A stretch of DNA of 64,000 bases from JAJEFO01 sp965208685 (GCA_965208685.1 CBDBPL010000007.1:1116001-1180000), one strand, 5' to 3'. Shown: positions 51,093-60,654, counted from the first letter of the stretch. Numbers and translations: made by a program. Notes: generated from the sequence alone by a model not told the origin.

Positions 51093-52136
51093 ATGACCGA
51101 CATATCCGCACAGTCGGAACCGCTCGGAGGCCTGCTGACGAGGGACCGCATCGTCAAGTGGGCTCCGGTCCTGGTGCTCGTCGCGCTGGTCCTGCTGTTT
51201 CCGTTCTTTGAGTTCCTGGAAGATCTTCTCGAAGGCAAGGATCACTTCTACCTTCTCGATTCGCGGTTCTTCTCCATTCGGAACGCGGCTCGCATCGGCA
51301 TCGCGGCCGCGCCGGCGCTCATGGTAGCCGTCGGCGTGACCTTCATCATCATCATGGGCTCCATCGACCTTTCGATGGAAGGCACGATCTCGGTCTGCGC
51401 CGTGCTCTTCGCCTTTGCATTCCTCGGCTGGGGCGGCACCCTGGCCAGCTGGGCCTGGCTGGCAATCCCGACGGCCCTCCTGGTCGGGGCGCTGCTGGGC
51501 TTCGTCAACGGGCTGATCCATGTCCGGCTCAAGATCCCGAGCTTCATGGCGTCCCTGGCCATGGGTTTCGTGGGCACGGGGTTCGCCCTGGTCCTGACCG
51601 GCGGCGACCGCCTGCGGGTCGAGGACGAGCTCTTTCGTTCGCTCCTGACGGAGCGCTGGCTGAATTTCCCGATCATGTGCTACGTGGCGCTCGCCTTCCT
51701 TCTGCTTGCCTGGTTCATCCAGTCCCACACCGCTCTCGGTCGGAACTTCTATGCGGTGGGCGGCGGCGAGCAACTGGCGCAATCCAGCGGCCTGAACGTG
51801 GCCCGCGTGCGAGTCATGGGATTCACGCTTGCCGGCATCTTCTTCGCCGTGGGCGCCCTGCTGGCCGTGGGCCGCATCGGCATTGCGGAGACTGCAACCG
51901 GCAACAACTTCATGTTCGTGTCGATCACTGCCGTCGTGGTCGGCGGCACGGCGCTATGGGGCGGGATCGGCGGCGTCTGGAACACTCTCGTCGGCGTGCT
52001 GATCGTCAATGTCATCAACAACGGAATGGTCGTGATCGGGTTGCCGTCATACGTGCAGGACGGCGTGCTCGGCACGCTCGTGATCCTGGCGGTCGCGCTT
52101 TCGACCAACCGCAAGTCCGTCACCTTCGTCAAGTAG
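51093..52136 (+). CDS. ABC sugar transporter permease (RbsC type) 1
   Basis: Membrane subunit of a ribose-type importer, 347 residues with about ten membrane segments. Typical strings are ALMVAVGVTFIIIMGSIDLSMEGTISV, GALLGFVNGLIHVRLKIPSFMASLAMGF, GRNFYAVGGGEQLAQSSGLNV and ITAVVVGGTALWGG. There is a 50-residue N-terminal extension before the core. ATG 51093 has GGAGGG upstream; the frame opens earlier without similarity. It pairs with the second permease at 53664 to make a heterodimeric channel. Confidence 0.92.
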   Translation: MTDISAQSEPLGGLLTRDRIVKWAPVLVLVALVLLFPFFEFLEDLLEGKDHFYLLDSRFFSIRNAARIGIAAAPALMVAVGVTFIIIMGSIDLSMEGTISVCAVLFAFAFLGWGGTLASWAWLAIPTALLVGALLGFVNGLIHVRLKIPSFMASLAMGFVGTGFALVLTGGDRLRVEDELFRSLLTERWLNFPIMCYVALAFLLLAWFIQSHTALGRNFYAVGGGEQLAQSSGLNVARVRVMGFTLAGIFFAVGALLAVGRIGIAETATGNNFMFVSITAVVVGGTALWGGIGGVWNTLVGVLIVNVINNGMVVIGLPSYVQDGVLGTLVILAVALSTNRKSVTFVK

Positions 52137-52146
52137 GACCGGCTCC

Positions 52147-53652
52147 ATGTATGCCCTGAACAAGGTAGACAAGCACTTTCCCGGCGTTCACGCGCTGAAG
52201 GCCGTGGACTTCCAGGTCGGTCGAGGCGAGATCGTGGGTCTCGTTGGCGAGAACGGCGCCGGAAAGTCCACCCTGATGAAGATCATCTACGGCGCCTACC
52301 AGCCCGACGGCGGCTCGATCACGATCGACGACACGACCATGCGCTTCCAGAACCCGCGTCAGGCCATGAATCACGGGATCGGGATGGTGTTCCAGGAACA
52401 GTCGCTGATCACCAACCTGACGGTCATGGAGAACATCTTCCTGGGCTACGAGCGGCAGTTCGTGAAGTTCGGCATCGTCGACTGGAGGGCCATGGCGAAG
52501 GCGGCGCGCCACCAGTTGGCAAAGGTCAAGCTTGACGTCGATCCCTCCGCCGTGACGTCGCAGCTTTCCTTTGCGCAGCGCCAGCTCGTGGAGCTGGCGA
52601 AGGTGCTGACGCTCGAGGAGCGGATAGACGGCGATCTGGTCATCTTGCTGGACGAACCGACGTCAGTGCTCGCCAAGGAAGAGGTGGAGCTTCTGTTCCG
52701 GCTTGTTCGCGACCTGGCCAAGCGGGCGTCCTTCATTTTCGTCAGCCATCGCATCGACGAGGTCCTGGAGCTTTCGCACCGCATCTACGTCATGAAGGAC
52801 GGTGCGGTTGTCGACGTGGTTGGCAGCGACGAGGCCGACGTGGACGACATCCAGCACAAGATGGTGGGCCGGGAAGTCGACAAGGAGTATTACCGCGAGC
52901 AGAAGCAAGCCCCGTACGCGACCGACAAGCCGTTGATTCAATTTGACAACGTGAGCGTGGACAAACGCTACCGGGACATCTCTTTCGACCTGCATCGCGG
53001 CGAGGTCCTGTGTCTCGTCGGCACGGAGGGTTCCGGTCGCGAGGCGATCCTGCGCACGATCTACGGGCTTGAGGCACCGACATCCGGCACGGTCACGATC
53101 AAGGGCGAGCAAATCACGCGTTTTGCCGCCGCGGACGGGGTGGCGCGGGGCGTCGGGTACGTGCCGCGAGAACGCAAGGTCGAGGGCATCGTGAACGGCA
53201 TGAACGTCTACGAGAACATGACGCTCAGCCAGTTGAAGAAGTACTCGGACCTTGGCGTTCTGCGCGTTGGCGACGAAAAGGAGATGGCAAGGGACTGGGT
53301 GGACAGGCTTGCGATCAAGACGCCGGACATCCGCAAGGACTGCGGCGGCCTGTCCGGAGGCAACCAGCAGAAGGTCGTGCTGGCCAAGTGGCGTTCGGGC
53401 GGGTCGGACATCATCCTTCTCGACCATCCCACGCGCGGGCTGGACATCGGTGCCAAGGAGGACGTCTACGAGATGGTTCGCGAAATGAGCGGCGCGGGCG
53501 TAGGCATCATTCTGGTGGCCGACACGCTGGAAGAGGCAATCGGCCTTTCGCACACGATCATCGTCATCAAGGACGGCCAGTTCCAGAAGCGATTCGACGG
53601 GACGCCCGGCGCGAAGCCGTCGCTCTACGACCTCGTCCACCACATGATCTGA
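52147..53652 (+). CDS. ABC sugar transporter ATPase with two nucleotide-binding domains (RbsA/MglA type)
   Basis: 501 residues, two fused ATPase domains. Domain 1 has Walker A GENGAGKST, LSFAQRQLVELAKVL as signature, and Walker B LLDEPTSVL. Domain 2 has a degenerate Walker A GTEGSGREA, an intact signature LSGGNQQKVVLAKW, and Walker B ILLDHPTRGLD. There His replaces the catalytic Glu. RbsA-like proteins often have one inactive site; here both the P-loop lysine and the glutamate of domain 2 are missing, so only one site should hydrolyse ATP. It lies between the two permease genes with short gaps. Confidence 0.93.
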   Translation: MYALNKVDKHFPGVHALKAVDFQVGRGEIVGLVGENGAGKSTLMKIIYGAYQPDGGSITIDDTTMRFQNPRQAMNHGIGMVFQEQSLITNLTVMENIFLGYERQFVKFGIVDWRAMAKAARHQLAKVKLDVDPSAVTSQLSFAQRQLVELAKVLTLEERIDGDLVILLDEPTSVLAKEEVELLFRLVRDLAKRASFIFVSHRIDEVLELSHRIYVMKDGAVVDVVGSDEADVDDIQHKMVGREVDKEYYREQKQAPYATDKPLIQFDNVSVDKRYRDISFDLHRGEVLCLVGTEGSGREAILRTIYGLEAPTSGTVTIKGEQITRFAAADGVARGVGYVPRERKVEGIVNGMNVYENMTLSQLKKYSDLGVLRVGDEKEMARDWVDRLAIKTPDIRKDCGGLSGGNQQKVVLAKWRSGGSDIILLDHPTRGLDIGAKEDVYEMVREMSGAGVGIILVADTLEEAIGLSHTIIVIKDGQFQKRFDGTPGAKPSLYDLVHHMI

Positions 53653-53663
53653 GGATCCGGCCC

Positions 53664-54608
53664 ATGAATCTAGAACGCATCAAGCCGCACTTCCCTTGGA
53701 TGACGTTGCTGGCGCTGGTCTGCGTTGTCGGGGCGGCGAACCCGGCGTTCTTCGACCCGCTTGGCCTCCTGTCGCTGGTCACCGACGTCGTGCCGCTCTT
53801 CATCATGGCGCTCGGCATGACATTCGCGATCTACATCGGTGGCATCGACCTGTCGGCGCAGCAGGTGGCGAACATGGTCACGGTCGTGGCTACGGTATAT
53901 CTTTCGCAGTTTGGCATCGGCGTGGCGGTGATCTGCATTCTCGCAGGCTTCATCTTCGGGGCGGTGTCTGGGTTCGTGACCACCCGGCTCTACGTGCCGT
54001 CATTCGTCTCGACGCTAGCAATGGGCTTCGTCGCGCTGTCTGCCGCCAAGTACCTGTCCGGCCAGCGGGCGCTTTCCATGGACGTGACCGAGAGGAACAC
54101 GAACTTTGGCTGGATGTTCGACAGCACCGTCGGCGTGCCGCACCAACTGGCCATCGCGGGTGCGCTTCTGGCTTTCGCATGGTTTCTCCAGACGCGGACG
54201 AGTTTCGGGCGTGCGCTGAAAGCCGTCGGTTCAGGGGAGCTTGCAGCGGTGGCCTCGGGGCTGAACGTCGATCGCGTGAAGATCCTCGCATTCGCGATCT
54301 CCGGAGCCTTTGCGGGGATTGCCGGGCTGCTGTTCTCGGTCAAGCTCTCGGGAGGCGACGCGAACCTTGCGAACGGCTTCCTGCTGCTGGCCATCGTGGC
54401 CGTGCTGGTCGGCGGCACGCCCCTGACGGGCGGGGTTGGCGGCGTGGTCAACACGGCCATCGGCACGTTGATCGTCATGGTGATCCGCGCGGCCATGGTC
54501 TATCTCGAAATCAGCGCGACGCAGCAGCAGATGGTATTTGGCGTCGTCTTGATCGTTGCGATTGCGCTGACCATCGATCGCAGCAAGCTCAGCGGGGTCG
54601 TCAAGTGA
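53664..54608 (+). CDS. ABC sugar transporter permease (RbsC type) 2
   Basis: Second membrane subunit, 314 residues and about nine membrane segments. Typical parts are MALGMTFAIYIGGIDLSAQQVANM, GAVSGFVTTRLYVPSFVSTLAMGF, FGRALKAVGSGELAAVASGLNV and LLAIVAVLVGGTPLTGGVGG. ATG 53664 follows GAGGATCC. Its end overlaps the GTG start of the alcohol dehydrogenase gene, so the importer and the first catabolic enzyme are co-translated. It is related to, but clearly different from, permease 1. Confidence 0.92.
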   Translation: MNLERIKPHFPWMTLLALVCVVGAANPAFFDPLGLLSLVTDVVPLFIMALGMTFAIYIGGIDLSAQQVANMVTVVATVYLSQFGIGVAVICILAGFIFGAVSGFVTTRLYVPSFVSTLAMGFVALSAAKYLSGQRALSMDVTERNTNFGWMFDSTVGVPHQLAIAGALLAFAWFLQTRTSFGRALKAVGSGELAAVASGLNVDRVKILAFAISGAFAGIAGLLFSVKLSGGDANLANGFLLLAIVAVLVGGTPLTGGVGGVVNTAIGTLIVMVIRAAMVYLEISATQQQMVFGVVLIVAIALTIDRSKLSGVVK

Positions 54609-55660
54609 CGGATTCAATGCGCGCGGCGGTGCTTGTCGAGCCGGGCCGGTTCGAGTTGCGCGAGGTTGTCCGTCCCGATCCGGCGCCGGGCGAAGCGCTG
54701 ATCCGCATCGCGCGCACGGGCATCTGCGGCACCGACATGCACATTTTCCACGGGGCCTACGCGTCCGAGAGCCTGCCGATGGTGCCGGGTCATGAATTCA
54801 CTGGCCATGTCGCTGCGCTCGGACAGGATGTCGAGGGCCTTGAGGAAGGCCTGCCTGTCGTTGTTGACATGAACATCGGTTGCGCCCGATGCTACTGGTG
54901 CCGCCAGAACGAGATCCTGAACTGCCCGAAGATGCAGCAGATCGGCATCACCATCGACGGCGCCTTCGCGGAATTCCTCTCGGTACCGGCCCGGCTGGTC
55001 ATACCCGCCCCGGAGCACGTGGCGCCAGAGATCCTTGCGCTGACCGAGCCGCTCGCCTGCGTCGTGCGCGCCGCCCGCAAGTCGAATGTCACCTTCGGCC
55101 GATCGGTAGCCGTCATCGGTGCCGGTCCCATCGGCAACCTGCACGTCCAGCTCATGCGCGCGATCGGCGCGGTCCCGATCATCGTTTCGGACATCAGCCC
55201 CGAGCGCGTGCAGATGGCTCTCGATGCCGGGGCCGATGTGGGCGTCAGCGAACCCGCGAGGCTGAAGGCGGCCGTGAAGGACGCCACCGCCGGGCGCGGC
55301 GCGGACATCGTGATCGAAAGCGTCGGCAGCCCGGCGCTCTACGCCGAAGCACAGGAACTCGTGCGCAAGGGCGGCCATCTCATGGCCTTCGGACTGACCG
55401 AGCCAGGCGAGTCCCTCAACTTGGACATTCTGACGACGATCCTTGAGGAGAACTCGGTTCGGGGTTCGGTCGCCGGCATGGGCGAGGACATGCATGACGC
55501 GCTGACGCTGCTCGTCCATGGCAGGATCATGACTGCGCCCTTCACGGGTGCGACCTTTCCGCTCGACGACATCCAGGCGGCATTCGACAGCTTTGCCGAT
55601 CGGCCGCAGGATCTGAAGACCCAAATCGTGATGCATGAGGATCAGGAGAAAGCCTTATGA
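54605..55660 (+). CDS. Zinc-dependent alcohol/polyol dehydrogenase (MDR family)
   Basis: Oxidises a secondary alcohol of a sugar or polyol with NAD(P)+. From the GTG start (54605, overlapping the permease stop; ATG 54617 is an alternative) the protein has 351 residues. The catalytic zinc ligands C41 (GICGTD) and H63 (GHEF) are present. The structural zinc cysteines C93, C96, C99 and C107 are complete, and the cofactor motif GAGPIGNLHVQL is clear. This set resembles sorbitol, threonine or galactitol dehydrogenases. Its tight coupling to the importer suggests that the imported sugar or polyol is its substrate. Confidence 0.92.
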   Translation: MTDSMRAAVLVEPGRFELREVVRPDPAPGEALIRIARTGICGTDMHIFHGAYASESLPMVPGHEFTGHVAALGQDVEGLEEGLPVVVDMNIGCARCYWCRQNEILNCPKMQQIGITIDGAFAEFLSVPARLVIPAPEHVAPEILALTEPLACVVRAARKSNVTFGRSVAVIGAGPIGNLHVQLMRAIGAVPIIVSDISPERVQMALDAGADVGVSEPARLKAAVKDATAGRGADIVIESVGSPALYAEAQELVRKGGHLMAFGLTEPGESLNLDILTTILEENSVRGSVAGMGEDMHDALTLLVHGRIMTAPFTGATFPLDDIQAAFDSFADRPQDLKTQIVMHEDQEKAL

Positions 55661-56214
55661 AGACAGAAGCATACAGCTCCAGGCCTGAAGGCCGCGTTCC
55701 CAACAGCCGCTTTCCGTTGCTGGTGCATCGTGATGCCATCCCGGGCGGCGGCGCCGACGCGATCAAGGCCCGGTTTCGCGAGAACAGCTGGTCGAACAAC
55801 TGGGAGTATCCCGGGATCTACAGGTATGCCCATTTCCATTCCACGAGCCATGAGTGCCTGGGATGCGCCCGGGGTTGGATGGAGTTTTCGCTTTCCGTCG
55901 AGGGCTGGATGCGCGTGAAGCTCGGTGTCGGCGACGTCATCGTGATGCCCGCCGGGGTGAGCCATGAGATGGTGGACTGTTCCGACGACATAATGATGGT
56001 AGGCGGCTATCCAGATGGACGCGACTGGGACAACATCCAGGAGAGGTTCTTGACGGACGAACTGTTTCGCCAGGCGGCGAAGCGGATCATGATGCTGCCG
56101 ATTCCGCCATGGGATCCGGTGACTGGGGAGGCGCTCCATCAGTGGCTTGACGCGCCGTCTTCGGTGGACGGCGGGTGGAACGACTTTCGTGACGGGCTGG
56201 ATGCTGCGTCGTAG
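55657..56214 (+). CDS. Cupin-domain protein
   Basis: 185-residue cupin, similar in layout to the YjlB type. Motif 1 is HFHSTSHECLGCARGWMEFSL and motif 2 is VGDVIVMPAGVSHEMV, so the metal-binding histidines (HFH, H) are present; the usual Glu of motif 1 may be the E in SHECL. It starts within the dehydrogenase stop codon (ATGA). It could be a sugar epimerase/isomerase-type cupin or a simple metal-dependent oxygenase fold; no function is established. Confidence 0.85.
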   Translation: MKTEAYSSRPEGRVPNSRFPLLVHRDAIPGGGADAIKARFRENSWSNNWEYPGIYRYAHFHSTSHECLGCARGWMEFSLSVEGWMRVKLGVGDVIVMPAGVSHEMVDCSDDIMMVGGYPDGRDWDNIQERFLTDELFRQAAKRIMMLPIPPWDPVTGEALHQWLDAPSSVDGGWNDFRDGLDAAS

Positions 56215-56389
56215 AGGGGACGAGGCTTCATGCGTCGAAGGTCACTCCATCACGCATCGTTGGAAAGCACGTGCGTTGTCGCTGCCGGTTCAGGCCTGAT
56301 TGCGCTTGCACTCGTCGGCGAAACTGGTCCCTGCGCACGGAATCTCTTGCACGGCCGGGATTGAGGCCGGCAACCATGGGGGTGGACAG

Positions 56390-57991
56390 ATGGCGGAAGC
56401 AGGCTTCGATTACGTGATTGTCGGCGGTGGGTCGGCGGGCTGCGTTCTGGCGAACAGGCTGAGCGAGGATCCGGACGTGCGGGTCCTTCTCCTTGAGGCA
56501 GGCGGCAGGGACCGACATCCGCTCATTCACATGCCTGTCGGTTTTGCGAAGATGACGGACGGACCGCATACCTGGGGCTTTGCGACGGCGCCGCAGAAAC
56601 ACGCGAACAACCGTGAAATCGCCTACGCGCAGGCGCGTGTGATCGGAGGCGGATCTTCAATCAACGCGGAGGTCTTCACGCGCGGCAACCCGGTTGACTA
56701 CGACCGCTGGGCGGAACAGGAAGGCTGTGACGGCTGGGCGTTCAAGGACATACGGCAGCATTTTCTCCGCTCGGAAGGCAATTCCATTCTCTCGGGAGAC
56801 TGGCATGGGACCGACGGTCCGCTCGCGGTCTCGAACATCCCCGATCCGCAACCGATGACGCGCGCATTCGTGCAGTCGTGCCAGGAACTCGGCATTCCCT
56901 ACAACCCGGATTTCAACGGACAGGTTCAGGCCGGGTGCGGCGTCTACCAGACCACGACCAGAAACGGTCGGCGCTGCTCGGCCGCCGTCGGCTACCTGAA
57001 GCCGGTTCTGGACCGGTCGAACCTCACCGTGGAGACCGGCTGCCTCGTCGAGCGAATCAAGTTCGAGGGCACGCGCGCCGTCGGCGTCGCGTATTCGCGC
57101 GGTCGCGCACGCAAGTCTGTACGGGCGGAAACTGAGATCCTGGTGACCGCCGGGGCGATCGGGACTCCGAAGGTCATGATGCTGTCAGGCGTCGGGCCCG
57201 CCGCGCACCTGCGTGAGCACGGCATCGATGTCGTGCATGACCTGCCGGGCGTCGGCGAAAACCTGAACGATCACTTCGGCATAGACATCGTGGCCGAGTT
57301 GAACGGGCACTACAGCCTGGACAAGTACAACAAGCCGCATTGGGCACTCTGGGCGGGCATGGAATACGTCCTGTTCCGCTCGGGCCCGATCACGTCCAAC
57401 GTGGTCGAGGGCGGTGCGTTCTGGTTTGCCGGTGACGACAGGTCGGTGCCCGACCTGCAGTTCCACTTCCTGGCAGGCGCCGGGGCGGAGGCCGGCGTTC
57501 CCAGCGTGCCGAAAGGCTCGTCGGGCATTACGCTCAATTCCTACACGGTCAGGCCAAAGAGCCGTGGCACTGTGCGGCTGCGCTCCGCCGACCCGTCGTT
57601 GCCGCCTGTCGTGGATCCGAATTTCCTGGCGGAGCCGGACGATCTCAGGACCAGCGTCGAAGGCGTGAAGATCAGTCGCGAGATCTTCTCTCAGGCATCG
57701 CTGCAAAAGCACATCAGGGCAATCAGGTATCCTGGTGATGACGTGAAGACACAGGCGGACTACGAAGCTTACGCACGGCAGTTCGGGCGCACCTCCTACC
57801 ATCCGACCTGCACGTGCAAGATGGGCAACGACGAGATGTCAGTGGTCGATCCGCAATGCAGGGTTCGCGGCCTGGACGGGATTCGCATCTGCGACAGTTC
57901 CATCATGCCGAGTCTTGTTGGCTCAAACACGAACGCACCGACAGTCATGATTGCCGAGAAGGCAAGCGACATGATCCGGGGCAATCACTGA
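56390..57991 (+). CDS. GMC-family oxidoreductase (choline/alcohol dehydrogenase-like)
   Basis: FAD-dependent alcohol oxidase/dehydrogenase, 533 residues. The FAD motif VIVGGGSAGCVLANRL is near residues 8-23 with LLLEAGGRD after it. The GMC signature 1 region is ARVIGGGSSINAEVFTRG and signature 2 is GAIGTPKVMMLSGVGP. The active-site segment is YHPTCTCKMG with the catalytic His, and the end is GSNTNAPTVMIAEKASDMI. It has a strong GGGGGTGG ribosome site. It is 175 bases after the cupin gene, so possibly the same transcript. A dead relative lies at 32859-33516. Confidence 0.93.
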   Translation: MAEAGFDYVIVGGGSAGCVLANRLSEDPDVRVLLLEAGGRDRHPLIHMPVGFAKMTDGPHTWGFATAPQKHANNREIAYAQARVIGGGSSINAEVFTRGNPVDYDRWAEQEGCDGWAFKDIRQHFLRSEGNSILSGDWHGTDGPLAVSNIPDPQPMTRAFVQSCQELGIPYNPDFNGQVQAGCGVYQTTTRNGRRCSAAVGYLKPVLDRSNLTVETGCLVERIKFEGTRAVGVAYSRGRARKSVRAETEILVTAGAIGTPKVMMLSGVGPAAHLREHGIDVVHDLPGVGENLNDHFGIDIVAELNGHYSLDKYNKPHWALWAGMEYVLFRSGPITSNVVEGGAFWFAGDDRSVPDLQFHFLAGAGAEAGVPSVPKGSSGITLNSYTVRPKSRGTVRLRSADPSLPPVVDPNFLAEPDDLRTSVEGVKISREIFSQASLQKHIRAIRYPGDDVKTQADYEAYARQFGRTSYHPTCTCKMGNDEMSVVDPQCRVRGLDGIRICDSSIMPSLVGSNTNAPTVMIAEKASDMIRGNH

Positions 57992-58085
57992 TCGAAAGAG
58001 CGACCTCGAAGCAAGTTCCGGACGAGGTCCAGCTTCTCCGGAACGGCTGCGCCGGAAGGACGCGGTTCTGCACTGAGCGTTGCGG

Positions 58086-58904
58086 TCAGTCCCATTTTGG
58101 CGCCCAAGGCACCAGGTCTTCTCCGACGATCCGATAGCCTGTATTGGTAAGCTTCTCGATCCGCGCCATGTCCACGCTGGAGAGAGTGAAGTCCATGATG
58201 TCGAAATTCGCCCTGATGTTCTCCGGCTTGGTCGACATGGTGTTCACGCTGACGCCCTTCTGGACGATCCATCGCAGCACCACCTGGCCCGCGGTCTTTC
58301 CGTACGCAGCGCCGATCTCGGCGAACTCGGGATGCTTGAACACCTCGCCGCGGGCGACCGAGCAATAGGACGACAGCGGAATGCCAACCTCGTTGGCTAC
58401 AGCGAGCAGTCGGTCCTGGTTGAGGAGCGGGTGGAACTCGACCTGGTTGGTCACGATCGGTGCGTCGACGATGGACTTCGCGTCCTTCATCATCTGGGCC
58501 GTGTAGTTCGAAACGCCGATGTTCCTTGCCAGTCCCTGGTCATGCGCGGCCTGCAGGAGCTTCAGCGACGGCCCAATGTCGCCGTCCATCGGAGGCCAGT
58601 GCAGCAGCAGAACGTCCGCGCAGTCGACCTGCAGCGCCTTCAGGCTCTGCTCGACCGACGCCATGAACCTGTCCTCTCCGAAATTGTCCGGATGAACCTT
58701 TGTCGTTATGCAGAGATCCTCGCGCGGGACGCCCGTTGCCTTCAGTGCTTCACCGGTCTCGGCCTCGTTGCCGTACATCTGCGCAGTGTCGAATGCCCGG
58801 TATCCGAATTCGGCCGCGGCAAGAATCGCCTGTTTCGCGACATCTCCTTCCAGCGGAAAAGTGCCGAAGGCGCGTTGATGGGTCTTTTGAAAATATATGT
58901 TCAT
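58086..58904 (-). CDS. Aldo-keto reductase 1 (2,5-diketogluconate reductase-like)
   Basis: NADPH-dependent carbonyl reductase of the AKR superfamily, 272 residues. The catalytic tetrad is complete: D39 and Y44 (FDTAQMYGNE), K69 (TTKV) and H102 (LLHWPP). The cofactor region is LSSYCSVARGEV and TMSTKPENIRANF. The sequence resembles DkgA/DkgB-type reductases. ATG 58904 has GGGGGAG; the frame upstream overlaps operator d. It is divergent from the CoA-transferase operon and has an operator in its promoter. Confidence 0.92.
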   Translation of the reverse strand: MNIYFQKTHQRAFGTFPLEGDVAKQAILAAAEFGYRAFDTAQMYGNEAETGEALKATGVPREDLCITTKVHPDNFGEDRFMASVEQSLKALQVDCADVLLLHWPPMDGDIGPSLKLLQAAHDQGLARNIGVSNYTAQMMKDAKSIVDAPIVTNQVEFHPLLNQDRLLAVANEVGIPLSSYCSVARGEVFKHPEFAEIGAAYGKTAGQVVLRWIVQKGVSVNTMSTKPENIRANFDIMDFTLSSVDMARIEKLTNTGYRIVGEDLVPWAPKWD

Positions 58905-58930
58905 CGGTCGCTCCCCCAATTCGAACTGGT

Positions 58931-58948
58931 TGTAACTCACTGGTTACT
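58931..58948. promoter_or_regulatory. TetR-type operator, site d
   Basis: TGTAACTCACTGGTTACT; the right arm TGGTTACT is perfect and the left arm has C to T and A to C changes. It lies 27 bases upstream of the aldo-keto reductase 1 ATG (minus strand). Confidence 0.72.
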
Positions 58949-59032
58949 TGAGGGGAAGGGCTGCATGCCCGAGGGTTGACTTTTTTCCGGCATTCCGTGC
59001 TTGTTTCGACACTCCGGGCTTGGCATAGTCCA

Positions 59033-59050
59033 TATAACCAACTGGTTACT
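59033..59050 (+). promoter_or_regulatory. TetR-type operator, site e, overlapping a -10
   Basis: TATAACCAACTGGTTACT; core TAACCA-AC-TGGTTA is a perfect palindrome. TATAAC at its left edge makes a good -10 for the CoA-transferase gene (TTG at 59083). Its centre is 102 bases from that of site d, close to ten helical turns. Confidence 0.75.
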
Positions 59051-59082
59051 TATGGCAGCAGCGCATCTTTGGGGAGGCCGTA

Positions 59083-60654
59083 TTGACAAAGCAGAATAGT
59101 GCAGCCGATGCCGTCGCGTTGATCCCGGACAACGCGGTTGTGGCCATCAACTCATCAAGCGGGTTGTGCTGCCCCGACATGGTGCTTCAGGCGCTAGGGG
59201 AACGTTTCGAAGCCGAAGGATCTCCGAGGAACCTCACGTCGATTCATCCCATCGCCGCCGGGGACATGTTTGGCGTCAAGGGTGTGGACCACATCGCGAA
59301 GCCTGGATGCCTGTCGAAGATAATTGGCGGCAGCTATCCCTCCGGCCCGTCCAGCTCCGAACCTCCGCTCATCTGGCAGATGATCGCCTCGAACGAAGTC
59401 AAGGCATATAACCTGCCCTCAGGCATCGTCTTCGACATGTTGCGGGAGGGAGCCGGGCATCGCCCTGGGGTCCTGACCAAGGTCGGCATGGACACGTTCG
59501 TGGATCCCGACCAGGAAGGCGGTGCCATGAATGCCGCCGCCGCCGCGGAGCCCATCGTCAAGCGCGTGGAGTTCGAGGGCGAGGACTGGCTCTACTTCTC
59601 CGCGCTTCGCCCGGACGTTGCCATCATTCGCGCAACGACCGGCGACGAGCGCGGCAATCTCGGCTTCGAGTCCGAGGGCGCCTATCTCGGCGCAATGGAA
59701 TTGGCGCTGGCCGCGCACAATTGTGGCGGAACCGTTATTGCCCAGGTGCGGCGTGTGGCAAGAAACGGATCGCTGCGCCCGCACGACGTCCACGTGCCCG
59801 GCATCCTTGTCGATGTGCTCGTCGAGGCGCCTGACATGCTGCAGACCACGGCAACGGCCTACGATCCGGCGATATCCGGCGAACTGATCCGCCCGATCGA
59901 GAGTTTTCGGAAAATGGACTTCGGCGTGCCCAAGATCATTGCCCGGCGAGTCGCACAGGAACTTCGCAAGGGATGGGCGGTGAACATCGGCTTTGGCGTG
60001 TCAGCCAACGTGCCACGCGTGTTCATCGAGGAAGGCCGCCACGGCGATGTCACCTGGGTGATCGAGCAGGGCGCGATTGGCGGCGTGCCGTTGCTGGACT
60101 TCAAGTTTGGCTGCGCGGCCAATGCCGAGGCTTTCGTGACTTCGCCGCATCAGTTCACCTATTTCCAGGCCGGGGGCTTCGACGCATCGCTGCTGTCGTT
60201 TCTCGAAATCGACGCGGACGGCTCGGTCAACGTGTCCAGGCTGAAATCGACCCCGCACCGGACGGCGGGTGCCGGAGGCTTCGTCGACATCACGGCTCGG
60301 GCTCGGCGGATCGTGTTTTCGGGGACATTCAACGCCGGCGCGAAGATGCGCATCGAGAACGGCAAGCTGGTGATCGACGCCGAGGGACACACGGCCAAGG
60401 TCGTGCCAAAGGTTGACCACGTCTCGTTCTCCGGACGACGCGCGGTCGCAACGGGCCAGGAAGTCATCTATGTCACCGAGCGCTGTATCATGCGCCTGAC
60501 GGACGAGGGGCTCGAAGTGAGCGAGATCGCGCAGGGCGTGGACGTGCAGCGTGACGTGCTTGATCAGGCGGAAACGCCGCTCAAGGTGGCTGACGACCTG
60601 CGCGTAATGGATGCGGCACTCTTTGATCCGGCGCCGTTCGGACTCATGCCATGA
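59083..60654 (+). CDS. CoA-transferase family I protein (fused alpha-beta, YdiF/propionate CoA-transferase-like)
   Basis: Moves CoA from a donor such as acetyl-CoA to a carboxylic acid. At 523 residues both subunit halves are in one chain: the alpha half (PDNAVVAINSSSGLCCP, PLIWQMIASNEVKAYNLPSG) and the beta half (IARRVAQELRKGWAVNIGFG). The catalytic glutamate is E328 in VIEQGAIGG, which forms the glutamyl-CoA intermediate. The start is TTG with GGGGAGG six bases upstream. Enoyl-CoA hydratase and Dabb genes overlap its 3' end. It probably activates the acid produced by the upstream oxidation steps. Confidence 0.92.
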   Translation: MTKQNSAADAVALIPDNAVVAINSSSGLCCPDMVLQALGERFEAEGSPRNLTSIHPIAAGDMFGVKGVDHIAKPGCLSKIIGGSYPSGPSSSEPPLIWQMIASNEVKAYNLPSGIVFDMLREGAGHRPGVLTKVGMDTFVDPDQEGGAMNAAAAAEPIVKRVEFEGEDWLYFSALRPDVAIIRATTGDERGNLGFESEGAYLGAMELALAAHNCGGTVIAQVRRVARNGSLRPHDVHVPGILVDVLVEAPDMLQTTATAYDPAISGELIRPIESFRKMDFGVPKIIARRVAQELRKGWAVNIGFGVSANVPRVFIEEGRHGDVTWVIEQGAIGGVPLLDFKFGCAANAEAFVTSPHQFTYFQAGGFDASLLSFLEIDADGSVNVSRLKSTPHRTAGAGGFVDITARARRIVFSGTFNAGAKMRIENGKLVIDAEGHTAKVVPKVDHVSFSGRRAVATGQEVIYVTERCIMRLTDEGLEVSEIAQGVDVQRDVLDQAETPLKVADDLRVMDAALFDPAPFGLMP

